A stretch of DNA of 13,853 nucleotides from Bacteriovoracaceae bacterium UBA4097 (GCA_002381765.1 DFXX01000041.1:72937-86789); one strand, 5' to 3'. Positions 1-7,204 are shown, counted from the first letter of the stretch. Notes: generated by a model from the sequence alone, not told the origin. Translations and numbers: made by a program.

Positions 1-786
1 GCCAGAAAAATCCACGAAAGAAGTGGGAAGTCTGGACCCTTTGTATCGGTTAACCTCTCATCATTTAATCCTCAGCTAATTGAGAGTGAACTTTTTGGCC
101 ATAAAAAGGGAGCTTTCACAGGAGCAATTAATGATAAAGCCGGGGCCCTTGCTACGGCCCAGCATGGAACATTATTCTTGGATGAAATCGACTCCTTGCC
201 TTTCGAGGTTCAGACCAAGCTTCTTACTTTTCTGGATAATAAGAAATTCAGAAGAGTAGGGGAAGTTAAGGAGCAGGAAGTAAATACCAGACTTATTTTT
301 GCTTCTGGTAGATGCTTGGAAACCCTGGTTCAACAAGGCCAGTTCAGAAAAGACTTTTATTATCGTTTAATGTCAGGACATTCCTTAGAATTGAAGGCCC
401 TTCGAAATGATGTTAAACGAATCAGAGATGCTTGCCAGCAGTTTGCCTTAAATCATGGAATAAGCTTTTCACTTTCTTTGATCGAATTTTACGAGTCTCT
501 GGCTTGGCCCGGGAATCTAAGACAACTTCTGGGGCATTTGGAGAAGAAAAAAATTCTCTCAAAAGGAACAAAGATCGACTTCGATACTTTAGACGAAGAA
601 CTCCTTCTTCAAAGTTCAGATCTTATGAGCCTTCCGGGCCATGAAGAAATTGTGTCCATGAAGCAGTGTAAGGTCGACCATGTGAAAAGGGTTCTCAATC
701 ATTGCGACGGAAATATTTCCTTGGCCGCTAGAAAGCTTCTCCTGACAGAGAAAACCGTACGATCAATTCTGCATGAGGTTAATTAG
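1..786 (+). CDS. Sigma-54-dependent transcriptional activator, 5'-truncated by window edge
   Basis: The open frame runs from base 1 to a TAG stop and gives 261 residues; the real start lies outside the window. The AAA+ sigma-54 interaction domain is recognisable. The GAFTGA loop that contacts sigma-54 is intact (residues 37-42, preceded by ELFGH). Walker B is GTLFLDEID (56-64). An arginine-finger-like FRKDFYYRL lies at about 115-123, and the sensor II motif WPGNLRQL at 169-176. A Fis-type helix-turn-helix fills about 219-261 (HCDGNISLAARKLL then the recognition helix). Walker A and any N-terminal receiver, GAF or FHA domain are missing from view, so the input signal is unknown. Oddly, the usual PPLRER segment after the arginine finger is replaced by LKALRNDVKRI, and the WPGN motif lacks the usual RELxN ending, so this is a divergent member. 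It converges on the next gene with an 8-base overlap. The family assignment is firm; the target genes are unknown. Confidence 0.93.
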   Translation, partial: ARKIHERSGKSGPFVSVNLSSFNPQLIESELFGHKKGAFTGAINDKAGALATAQHGTLFLDEIDSLPFEVQTKLLTFLDNKKFRRVGEVKEQEVNTRLIFASGRCLETLVQQGQFRKDFYYRLMSGHSLELKALRNDVKRIRDACQQFALNHGISFSLSLIEFYESLAWPGNLRQLLGHLEKKKILSKGTKIDFDTLDEELLLQSSDLMSLPGHEEIVSMKQCKVDHVKRVLNHCDGNISLAARKLLLTEKTVRSILHEVN

Positions 787-1639
787 CAAGGATATAGGTG
801 AGTTTAATGTCTTTAAGATGACCTTCGATATTGTGAATTTTGAGAAATTCGTCTATTTCAAGAATTAACTTATGTCGTAAAACTTCCTTGCCTTCCTCTT
901 CCAGGGGAAAGGTGGCAATGAGGGGTTCCATGTTCAGAATCAGATGATCACGAAGTTGAAATTCATACTTTGAGAGAAAATTTTTAGTGAAGCGGTTAGA
1001 TGTTGTCATGATGAAATCGATATCAACCGACTTTACTTCGTTAATATCTGGAATATAGACTGGTAGTCTTAAACTCGTAATTTCTAAATGGCGTTCCTGC
1101 TTTTTATAATAGGCGGGGCGATCATAGCTGAGTTCTTCTTCAATACTTGCTGGTGCTCTCTCGCTTGGAGAATATTGGCCCGCAATTCTTTGTCCGGAGA
1201 AGATAATGTTAACTCCGGCAAGGAAAGAAGCTGCCGAAAACGCCATTAGAAGTGTTGCCTGTCCCGTTGACAGTCCTTGCAGCCATTGGCCAATTAACAG
1301 GAAGGGGGCCATAAGAAACTTCTTCAGTTTGCTAGCGCTCTTTGGCCTATTTAATTCATATTGCTCTCGTGCCGTTTTATAGGTCTCAGATAGTTTGCTT
1401 CTAATATCAAGAGACTGAGCCAGCTTTTTAACTCTAGGGATTTGGCCCAGAAGAAAGGGTAACGTCTTTTTAGGAAGTGCTTTTAAATGGGCCTGCAAAA
1501 CTTCAAAAAGATGAAGACATCGCTTCCACTGATGACGAATTTTAAGGGGTACTAAGGGACCCAAATATTTAATCATCAGCTCCATAAGCCGATAGATCAG
1601 GTGGTTAATAAAATTCTCTATTTTTGCCAAAAAGTTCAT
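779..1639 (-). CDS. Single-span membrane protein with FliL-like C-terminal domain
   Basis: The protein has 286 residues if it starts at the ATG at 1639. A GTG immediately upstream (1642) is in frame, but it would leave no gap after the AAAGG ribosome-binding sequence, so ATG is preferred. Residues 1-127 are basic and helical, probably cytoplasmic. About 128-148 form one strong membrane span. About 190-286 resemble the periplasmic FliL domain: a strand-rich start (LRLPVYIPDI), a long helix (NRFTKNFLSKYEFQLRDHLI), a 'GKEVLRHKLILEIDEFL' helix and a final strand-like 'GHLKDIKLTYIL'. FliL sits around the flagellar stator and modulates it. Here there are no flagellar genes nearby, and the cytoplasmic part (about 125 residues) is much longer than the short tail of classical FliL. 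A role at a stator or another TolQR/MotAB-like motor is an inference. The similarity was judged by pattern, so the assignment is moderate. Confidence 0.6.
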   Translation of the reverse strand: MNFLAKIENFINHLIYRLMELMIKYLGPLVPLKIRHQWKRCLHLFEVLQAHLKALPKKTLPFLLGQIPRVKKLAQSLDIRSKLSETYKTAREQYELNRPKSASKLKKFLMAPFLLIGQWLQGLSTGQATLLMAFSAASFLAGVNIIFSGQRIAGQYSPSERAPASIEEELSYDRPAYYKKQERHLEITSLRLPVYIPDINEVKSVDIDFIMTTSNRFTKNFLSKYEFQLRDHLILNMEPLIATFPLEEEGKEVLRHKLILEIDEFLKIHNIEGHLKDIKLTYILAN

Positions 1640-1775
1640 CACCTTTCTTTTCGGCTAAAAGTACAAATTATTGAGCTTTGAGCTAAATACTCAGGATAGG
1701 GCCTTTTTTTCCCATGGGCACACCCCTTATTTTACCCCCAGCTTTGTCCGAGAAGCCCTGTGACGTGTTTCTAAC

Positions 1776-1780
1776 AAGGA
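1776..1780 (+). promoter_or_regulatory. Ribosome-binding site deciding the start of the BamE-like lipoprotein
   Basis: AAGGA is followed by five bases and then the ATG at 1786. An in-frame ATG at 1714 has no such site and would put a non-signal stretch of 24 residues ahead of the signal peptide, so 1786 is the real start. Confidence 0.75.
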
Positions 1781-1785
1781 TTTCT

Positions 1786-2421
1786 ATGTATTTTTGTCAT
1801 CGTCTAATCTTGATCTCAACTCTTATCATCGCCACAAGCTGTGCTCAGTTTCCTATGGGACGAACCTTCTTAAGTGAAATGGAGCATGATGATTCTCGTA
1901 TGTTTACTCCCTATGAAGACTTTCCCGTGGTGGCAGGAGATTCTGGTCGTTTTTGGTCTTCTGACGCTGAAAGAAGAGAGCGAACACCTGCTTCAGAATA
2001 TGAAATGGCCAATGAGAGAAGCCAGCGCTCTTTAGAGCAAGAACTGCGAGAACTTGAAGACGGTCAATCAGAACATGCGGCTTATCTCTACCAGCAGAAT
2101 AAACGTCATTTAAGCTCCATTTCGGAAAGGATCTATTTTCTAAAACTTCCTCATAGCGAGAGAATGGATTACCTGGAATCGAGGGGATTTTTGACGCCTC
2201 CAGAATCACCATATTTGAATGCTCAAAGCTCCTATGTCTCAAGACAAGCAGATGTCATCTTAGGTATGAGCAAAGAAGATGTTCTCAGCAGTATGGGCAA
2301 GCCCTTAAAGGTTGAAATTGCAGGGAATCCAAGCTTTGAAAATGAAAGATGGGCCTATACCTATAATGGCGCAACGAAGTATATCTATTTTGAATCTGGG
2401 CGAGTTGAAGGCTGGGAGTGA
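1786..2421 (+). CDS. Lipoprotein with BamE/SmpA-like C-terminal domain
   Basis: The protein has 211 residues and begins with a short signal peptide (His5/Arg6, hydrophobic 7-16). A lipobox-like ATSC follows, with Cys19 as the lipidation site and Ala20 next, which fits outer-membrane sorting. Residues about 50-130 are charged and probably helical, with many Glu, Arg and Gln, and contain no motif I know. The last ~60 residues look like the SmpA/OmlA (BamE) fold: ILGMSKEDVLSSMGKP, an aromatic WAYTYNG strand, then KYIYFESGRVEGW. In BamE this module stabilises the outer-membrane assembly machine, but the same fold occurs in many unrelated lipoproteins. This protein is about twice the length of E. 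coli BamE, so BamE itself is not claimed. It stands alone between a divergent gene and accA. Confidence 0.7.
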   Translation: MYFCHRLILISTLIIATSCAQFPMGRTFLSEMEHDDSRMFTPYEDFPVVAGDSGRFWSSDAERRERTPASEYEMANERSQRSLEQELRELEDGQSEHAAYLYQQNKRHLSSISERIYFLKLPHSERMDYLESRGFLTPPESPYLNAQSSYVSRQADVILGMSKEDVLSSMGKPLKVEIAGNPSFENERWAYTYNGATKYIYFESGRVEGWE

Positions 2422-2447
2422 TCTCAGCTAGTTGAATCCCTCAAATC

Positions 2448-2472
2448 AGAGGAAATTCGTGCAATTTCCTCT
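2448..2472. repeat. Perfect 10-bp inverted repeat downstream of the lipoprotein gene
   Basis: AGAGGAAATT (2448-2457) and AATTTCCTCT (2463-2472) are perfect complements with a five-base loop, CGTGC. It begins 26 bases after the lipoprotein stop and 66 bases before accA. No T-run follows (the next bases are CTTCGTTGG), so an intrinsic terminator is possible but not typical. It could instead stabilise an mRNA end or bind a protein. Confidence 0.5.
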
Positions 2473-2479
2473 CTTCGTT

Positions 2480-2490
2480 GGTAATTTACC
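2480..2490. promoter_or_regulatory. Short palindrome upstream of accA, operator candidate
   Basis: GGTAA-T-TTACC is a perfect odd palindrome 47 bases before the accA ATG, in the region where an operon promoter must lie. I could not find a convincing -35/-10 pair around it. The length is close to what chance allows, so this is only a candidate. Confidence 0.25.
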
Positions 2491-2537
2491 CCTTAATCCA
2501 AATGTTGTTTTATTTACCTGCTTCATGAGAGGAAAGG

Positions 2538-3518
2538 ATGGATTTTACCTTAGATTTTGAACGTCCGGTTTCGGAACTTGAAAACCAAATCCGTGATTTA
2601 AAACAGGCCTCTGGCCAGAACATCGATATTTCCCATGAGATCGCAGCCCTTCAGGCCAAGGTCGATCAGATGCTGGAGGAGATCTATAAGAAGCTCTCTC
2701 CCTGGGAGCGCACTCAGCTTTCTCGTCATCCTCAAAGACCTCATGCTATCGATTATATCGAAAAGATAGTTACCGACTTTCATGAAGTTCATGGGGACCG
2801 TCGTTTCTCTGATGATCCTTCAATGGTTACTGGTTTTGGTTACATAGATGGCCAGAAAGTTGCGGTCATCGGTATTGAAAAAGGTCGCAAAACTTCTGAG
2901 AAGATTAAGCGCAACTTTGGTATGGCCAATCCTGAAGGTTATAGGAAAGCCCTACGAGTTATGAATCTCGCCTCTCAGTTTCAAATTCCTATCATCACTT
3001 TTGTTGATACTCCCGGTGCATATCCTGGTATTGGAGCAGAAGAAAGAGGACAGGCACTCGCGATTGCCGAAAACCTGGAAGAAATGTTCAATGTTAAGGC
3101 CCCAATTATCTCAATTATTATTGGTGAAGGCGGCTCTGGTGGAGCTTTAGGAATAGCCATCGCAGATAAAGTTTTTATGATGGAGTACTCGGTTTATTCG
3201 GTAATCTCGCCTGAATCATGTGCTTCGATTCTTTGGTCTGATCCTAAGATGGCCGAAACTGCTGCTAATTCACTTCAACTCTCACCTAATAAAGCTCTAG
3301 AGCTTAAGGTTATTGACGATATCGTTAAAGAGCCAGCAGGTGGAGCTCATCGTTATCCGGATCTTGCTATTGGAAAAGTGAAAGAGAAAATAGTTACAAG
3401 TCTCAAAACTCTTAAGTCTCATGATTTGGATACTCTTATGCATATGAGATTTGAAAAGTTCAGACAGATGGGAAATACCACTATTTCTTCAAATACTAAT
3501 CCAGAAATTGAAGGTTAA
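2538..3518 (+). CDS. accA: Acetyl-CoA carboxylase carboxyltransferase subunit alpha
   Basis: AccA pairs with AccD to move the carboxyl group from carboxybiotin to acetyl-CoA, making malonyl-CoA for fatty-acid synthesis in the cytoplasm. The 326-residue length is close to E. coli AccA (319). The N-terminal helical arm (residues 1-55) is followed by the family-typical LSRHPQRPHAIDYI (61-74) and FHEVHGDRRFSDD (81-93). The crotonase-fold core has FVDTPGAYPGIGAEERGQ (155-172) and the glycine-rich oxyanion segment GEGGSGGALG (196-205), then YSVYSVISPESCASILW (217-233). The start has a good purine-rich site (AGGAAAGG) just upstream. The C-terminal tail after about residue 310 is Asn/Ser/Thr-rich and slightly longer than usual. 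It is first in a four-gene cluster; yicC starts one base after the stop, so the two are probably translationally coupled. No accD is visible nearby. Confidence 0.97.
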   Translation: MDFTLDFERPVSELENQIRDLKQASGQNIDISHEIAALQAKVDQMLEEIYKKLSPWERTQLSRHPQRPHAIDYIEKIVTDFHEVHGDRRFSDDPSMVTGFGYIDGQKVAVIGIEKGRKTSEKIKRNFGMANPEGYRKALRVMNLASQFQIPIITFVDTPGAYPGIGAEERGQALAIAENLEEMFNVKAPIISIIIGEGGSGGALGIAIADKVFMMEYSVYSVISPESCASILWSDPKMAETAANSLQLSPNKALELKVIDDIVKEPAGGAHRYPDLAIGKVKEKIVTSLKTLKSHDLDTLMHMRFEKFRQMGNTTISSNTNPEIEG

Positions 3519-3519
3519 G

Positions 3520-4395
3520 ATGAGCGTTTATTCAATGACGGGGTTTGGTAAGGGAGAGTCCAAGGGCGAAAACTTTACCATTACGACTGAAATTAAGACG
3601 GTTAATAATCGCTTTAAAGATTTTAAATTTCGCATGAGTTCACTTTTTAATTCTCTGGAAATTCCTCTTCGCTCACTCCTTGAAGGTGAATTCAAAAGAG
3701 GAAGTTTTGATATCAGTGTTAGTTATAAAAAAATCGATAAGACTCAGGTTGAGTTTCAAGTAGATCCCTCTAAAGTTGATGCTTATCTGAAACTCATGAA
3801 ACCCGTCTTTGATAAGAACGGCGTCACCTTTAATATTTCACCCACCGACTTTTTAAGAAGTGATTTTTACCGGGAAGAAGATGATCAAAAAGATAAGGAG
3901 CTGGAGCCCTTAGTCATGGCTTCTTTTGATGAGGCGATTAAAGCCTTGATGGAATCCCGCTCGATAGAAGGTAATAAGCTGGTTAACAAGTTATTAGAAC
4001 ACTTGGCAATTTACGAGGATTGTCTCGGTAAGGTAGAGAAGCTTAAGGGTGAATACCCAGACATGATGAGAGAGAAGTTAACCCTTAAGCTTAGTGAAAA
4101 ACTTAAAGATCTTAAGATCGACGAATCTCGCTTTTTACAGGAAGTGGTTTACTACCTGGAAAAGCTGGAAGTAGACGAGGAAATTAATCGGGCAAAGATC
4201 CATCTCGAGAAGCTACGCTCAATTCTCAATTCCCATGGGGAGATTGGACGCCAGATTGACTTCCTTCTCCAAGAGTTAGGTCGTGAAACCAATACATTAG
4301 GATCAAAATCTGCCCATCCAGAAATTTCATCCAATGTAGTTGAGATGAAAGTACAATTAGAGAAGATACGCGAACAGGCCTTGAACTTGGAATAA
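3520..4395 (+). CDS. yicC: YicC/YloC-family endoribonuclease
   Basis: The 291-residue protein begins MSVYSMTGFGKGE, the hallmark YicC N-terminus. That and an AAGG site five bases upstream choose this ATG over an in-frame one at 3451 inside accA. The N-terminal YicC domain continues with EIKTVNNRFKDFKFR (24-38) and SLEIPLRSLLEGEFKRGSF. The C-terminal DUF1732 part ends in IDFLLQELGRETNTLGSKS followed by KIREQALNLE, as in nearly all members. E. coli YicC has been reported to be an endoribonuclease acting on small RNAs; the RNA targets here cannot be read from the sequence. The gene lies one base after accA and four bases before gmk. The yicC-gmk pair is a widely conserved neighbourhood, which supports both calls. 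Confidence 0.93.
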   Translation: MSVYSMTGFGKGESKGENFTITTEIKTVNNRFKDFKFRMSSLFNSLEIPLRSLLEGEFKRGSFDISVSYKKIDKTQVEFQVDPSKVDAYLKLMKPVFDKNGVTFNISPTDFLRSDFYREEDDQKDKELEPLVMASFDEAIKALMESRSIEGNKLVNKLLEHLAIYEDCLGKVEKLKGEYPDMMREKLTLKLSEKLKDLKIDESRFLQEVVYYLEKLEVDEEINRAKIHLEKLRSILNSHGEIGRQIDFLLQELGRETNTLGSKSAHPEISSNVVEMKVQLEKIREQALNLE

Positions 4396-4399
4396 TACG

Positions 4400-4960
4400 A
4401 TGTCTGGAAGAATGATCGTGATCTGTGCCCCCTCGGGAACAGGCAAGTCGACATTATTGAACCGCTTAAAAACTGAATACCCCGATCTGGAGTGGTCTGT
4501 TTCTTGTACTACCCGCCCGGCAAGGTCTGGAGAGGTGAATGGTAGGGACTATCACTTCATAGAAGTCGCTGATTTTTTAAGTCAAATTGAAGAGGACTCC
4601 TTCATTGAATGGGCTAAAGTTCATTCAAATTACTACGGCACATCTAAAAGGTTTGTGGATGAAGGTCTAAAGCAAGGGCGAAAGATGCTTTTTGACCTTG
4701 ATGTCCAGGGTGCCGATGCGATGAAGAGGATTTATGGAAGGGAAGCCCATGTGATTTTTATTGAGCCACCATCGGTAGAAGAACTAGAAAAACGCCTTAG
4801 GGCGCGCAATACAGATACCGATAAAGTAATTCTTGAGCGAGTTGAAAATGCCCGCCAAGAGCTCAAACGAAAACAGGATTATGACTATCTTATTATGAAT
4901 GATGATGTTGAAGGTGCTTATAATAAGCTTAAGGCAATTGTTGAAAGGATATTAAAATAG
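4400..4960 (+). CDS. gmk: Guanylate kinase
   Basis: Gmk phosphorylates GMP to GDP with ATP, an essential step in guanine nucleotide supply. The 186 residues include the P-loop APSGTGKST near the N-terminus. The GMP-binding segment SVSCTTRPARSGEVNGRDYHF follows, then SNYYGTS, the DLDVQGADAMK strand and the lid/arginine region RLRARNTDTDKVILERV. The protein is a little shorter than E. coli Gmk (207), mainly at the C-terminus, with no catalytic block missing. The start four bases after yicC has only a weak ribosome-binding sequence, consistent with coupling. The neighbouring rsh gene makes (p)ppGpp, a known inhibitor of Gmk in several bacteria, so substrate supply and its inhibitor's synthase are encoded side by side. 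Confidence 0.96.
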   Translation: MSGRMIVICAPSGTGKSTLLNRLKTEYPDLEWSVSCTTRPARSGEVNGRDYHFIEVADFLSQIEEDSFIEWAKVHSNYYGTSKRFVDEGLKQGRKMLFDLDVQGADAMKRIYGREAHVIFIEPPSVEELEKRLRARNTDTDKVILERVENARQELKRKQDYDYLIMNDDVEGAYNKLKAIVERILK

Positions 4961-4962
4961 CA

Positions 4963-7161
4963 ATGTTTACTGAACGGATTGATTTTTCACATGAAGCGAC
5001 ACTCACTATTGATGAGTTGATGAAACGTGCTGAAGTCATATTACCGGATATCGATCTTAACATTCTTAGACAGTGCTATGAGTTTGCCGAAAAAAAGCAC
5101 TCTGGTGTAAAGCGCTCGTCAGGTGAACCCTACATCATTCATCCTTTAAATGTGGCGGGAACGCTGATCAAGCTAAAGATGGATCTAGATTCCATTATGG
5201 CGGGACTTCTTCATGATGTGGTAGAGGATTGCGACGTTTCTCCTGAAGAAATTAGTAAACTCTTCGGTCAGAGTGTGGCCCAGATCGTTGTGGGTTGTAC
5301 TAAAATCTCTAAAATCAAATTTAAAACCAAAGAAGAGTCTCAGGCCGAAAACTTTCGTAAGATGGTAGTCGCCATGGCCCAGGATCTACGGGTCATCATC
5401 GTGAAGCTAGCGGATCGCATGCACAATATGCGGACCCTCCAGTACATGACTAAAGAAAAGCAGATGGGCAAGGCCCAAGAGACTCTAGATATTTATGTTC
5501 CTTTGGCCAGTCGCCTCGGTATTAACTCCGTTAAGGCAGATCTGGAAGATCTTTGTCTGCGTTATCTTCATCCCGATATTTATTATCGTCTGGCCGAAAA
5601 AATTGCCATGAAGAGACGGGAGAGAGAATCCTACATTAAAGAGACGCTGGAGCTGGTTGAAGAAAAGATGCTTGAATACTCCGTTACCGGTGAGGTTACT
5701 GGAAGGCCCAAGCACTTCTATTCCATCTATAAAAAGATGCAGCAAAGAGGAGTCGATTTTGAGCAGATTCAGGATCTCCTGGCCTTTAGAATCTTAGTTA
5801 GCAATATCACTGAATGTTATAAAGTACTGGGGATAATTCATTCTGCTTTTATTCCGGTGCCTGGACGCTTTAAGGACTATATCGCTATTCCTAAGGTGAA
5901 TAACTACCAATCTCTTCACACTACGGTTATTGGCCCCAAGGCCGAAAGAATTGAAATCCAGATCAGAACCTTCGAAATGCATGAAGTTGCTGAACGAGGG
6001 GTAGCCGCCCACTGGAAATATAAAGAGCGAAAAGACGACGCCAGTAACAAGCTTAAATGGGTTGAAGAACTCATGGAGTTTAACCAGAACGTAACCAGCT
6101 CATCTGAGTTTATGGATGTGGTGAAGAACGATCTGGATGTGGGGGGCGTCTTTATCTTCACACCTACGGGAGATGTCAAAGAACTTCGTTATGGAGCGAC
6201 TCCCCTGGATTTTGCCTATGCCGTGCATACCGAAGTAGGTAATAAGACTGTCGGAGCTAAAGTTAACGGAAAGATGGTACCACTTAAGCATCGTTTGAAA
6301 TCCGGAGATACCGTCGAGATTCTGACTTCAAAGACTCAGACACCTTCTAAAGACTGGTTAAAGATCTGTAAGACCTCTAGAGCGATTACTAAGATTAAGC
6401 AGCACCTCATGAAGGTTGAGCGGGATCATCATCGTGAAATTGGTGAAGAGCTACTCGAAAAGGCATTGAAGAAATTTGATGTCTCCATTAAAGCGCTGGA
6501 TAAGAAAGGCGACTTCAAAAGTATTCTCGATAAGCTTCATTACAAATCCTTAGAAGAGCTGTTTGTTAATATTGGTTCAAGCCACCTTCCTATTAAAGAG
6601 GTTTTGGTTAACATCCCTTCAATTACTTTCTCTGAAGAAGATGATCTTCACTTCAAGGAAGAAGATAAAGAGCTTGAAAGTTATTACAAAAAAGTTACAA
6701 AGACCGCGCGCAAGAGCACTAGCAACGACAATGCCGTTATTGTCGATGGGTTGGATGATATTCTGGTGAAGATGGGGCGTTGTTGTAATCCCATTCCTGG
6801 TGATCCCATTCTTGGAATTATTACCCGTGGAAGAGGTATTACCGTTCATACCGTGGGCTGTAATCGTATTATCGAAGTCGAGAGATCTCGCCAGATAGCA
6901 GTTGAGTGGAATAGTCACTATACCTTCTCTCATCCCGTAAACATTAAGGTCACTACGCACGATAAACCCGGAATTCTGTCTAAAATCTCCAAATACATCA
7001 ATAATGCCGGCATCAACATCCGCTCTGCCATTGCTCGCTCCATGCCCGATCAGAAAGGGAACTTCATCTTCGAGATCGAAGTCAAAGATTATTCAGAGCT
7101 ACTGAGAACCATCAGCACCATCGAGCAAATGGAAGAAGTCATAAGTGTGAATCGCGCTTAA
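4963..7161 (+). CDS. spoT: Bifunctional (p)ppGpp synthetase/hydrolase (RelA/SpoT homologue)
   Basis: The 732 residues make a full-length RSH enzyme that makes and degrades the stringent-response alarmone (p)ppGpp. The hydrolase HD domain looks active: H60, HDVVED at 84-89 and LADRMHN at 149-155. The synthetase domain has TGRPKHFYSIYKKM (246-259), D271, RFKD (302-305), NNYQSLHT (313-320) and EIQIRT (331-336). The RxKD form is typical of bifunctional enzymes, where monofunctional RelA has ExDD. Then come TGS (about 393-455), a helical region, the CC/zinc-finger-like domain (C607, C608, C633) and a C-terminal ACT domain (about 659-732). It starts two bases after gmk; AAAGGA lies 13 bases upstream, rather far, so translation may be coupled. 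In enterobacteria rpoZ sits between gmk and spoT; here it is absent. Called spoT for convenience; rsh or rel would serve equally. Confidence 0.96.
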   Translation: MFTERIDFSHEATLTIDELMKRAEVILPDIDLNILRQCYEFAEKKHSGVKRSSGEPYIIHPLNVAGTLIKLKMDLDSIMAGLLHDVVEDCDVSPEEISKLFGQSVAQIVVGCTKISKIKFKTKEESQAENFRKMVVAMAQDLRVIIVKLADRMHNMRTLQYMTKEKQMGKAQETLDIYVPLASRLGINSVKADLEDLCLRYLHPDIYYRLAEKIAMKRRERESYIKETLELVEEKMLEYSVTGEVTGRPKHFYSIYKKMQQRGVDFEQIQDLLAFRILVSNITECYKVLGIIHSAFIPVPGRFKDYIAIPKVNNYQSLHTTVIGPKAERIEIQIRTFEMHEVAERGVAAHWKYKERKDDASNKLKWVEELMEFNQNVTSSSEFMDVVKNDLDVGGVFIFTPTGDVKELRYGATPLDFAYAVHTEVGNKTVGAKVNGKMVPLKHRLKSGDTVEILTSKTQTPSKDWLKICKTSRAITKIKQHLMKVERDHHREIGEELLEKALKKFDVSIKALDKKGDFKSILDKLHYKSLEELFVNIGSSHLPIKEVLVNIPSITFSEEDDLHFKEEDKELESYYKKVTKTARKSTSNDNAVIVDGLDDILVKMGRCCNPIPGDPILGIITRGRGITVHTVGCNRIIEVERSRQIAVEWNSHYTFSHPVNIKVTTHDKPGILSKISKYINNAGINIRSAIARSMPDQKGNFIFEIEVKDYSELLRTISTIEQMEEVISVNRA

Positions 7162-7163
7162 TT

Positions 7164-7194
7164 TGCTTTTTGACACATGTTTTAGTGAAAAGCA
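7164..7194. repeat. 7-bp inverted repeat straddling the promoter at 7170-7198
   Basis: TGCTTTT (7164-7170) and AAAAGCA (7188-7194) are exact complements 17 bases apart, with an inner CAC/GTG pair (7174-7176 and 7185-7187). The repeat overlaps the first base of the -35 box and the first bases of the -10 box. It could be an operator for the barrel gene, or a weak RNA hairpin after rsh. The T-run lies in the left arm rather than after the stem, so a terminator for rsh is unlikely. Confidence 0.3.
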
Positions 7195-7198
7195 TAAT
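7170..7198 (+). promoter_or_regulatory. Near-consensus sigma-70 promoter giving a probable leaderless mRNA
   Basis: TTGACA (7170-7175, perfect), a 17-base spacer and CATAAT (7193-7198, five of six) form a strong housekeeping promoter. Only six bases separate the -10 box from the ATG at 7205, so the expected start point is the A of the start codon itself. No Shine-Dalgarno sequence is present before that ATG. Confidence 0.75.
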
Positions 7199-7204
7199 TA
7201 TTAA

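Noticed and set aside
1714..1732. Possible sigma-54 -24/-12 promoter (GGGCAC-like box)
   Set aside because: The -12 part lacks the required GC (TTATT instead of TTGCA-like), so the match is not credible.
1714..1785. N-terminal extension of the BamE-like lipoprotein
   Set aside because: The added residues would bury the signal peptide, and the ATG at 1714 lacks a ribosome-binding site, whereas 1786 has AAGGA at ideal spacing.
1904..2242. 112-codon open frame on the minus strand
   Set aside because: It is opposite the lipoprotein gene, which has a signal peptide, lipobox, ribosome-binding site and domain pattern; nothing supports the reverse frame.
3451..3519. N-terminal extension of YicC inside accA
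   Set aside because: The family starts at or near MSMTGFG, and the ATG at 3520 has its own AAGG site.
4943..4963. rpoZ hidden between gmk and rsh
   Set aside because: The two genes are two bases apart, so no coding space exists there.
6619..6960. 113-codon open frame on the minus strand
   Set aside because: It is opposite the conserved C-terminal part of the RSH enzyme, and its composition is that of a reverse-complement shadow.
7162..7204. Intrinsic terminator after rsh
   Set aside because: The stem (TGCTTTT/AAAAGCA) has a 17-base gap and no T-run after it; the T-run is inside the left arm, and the region is better explained as a promoter.
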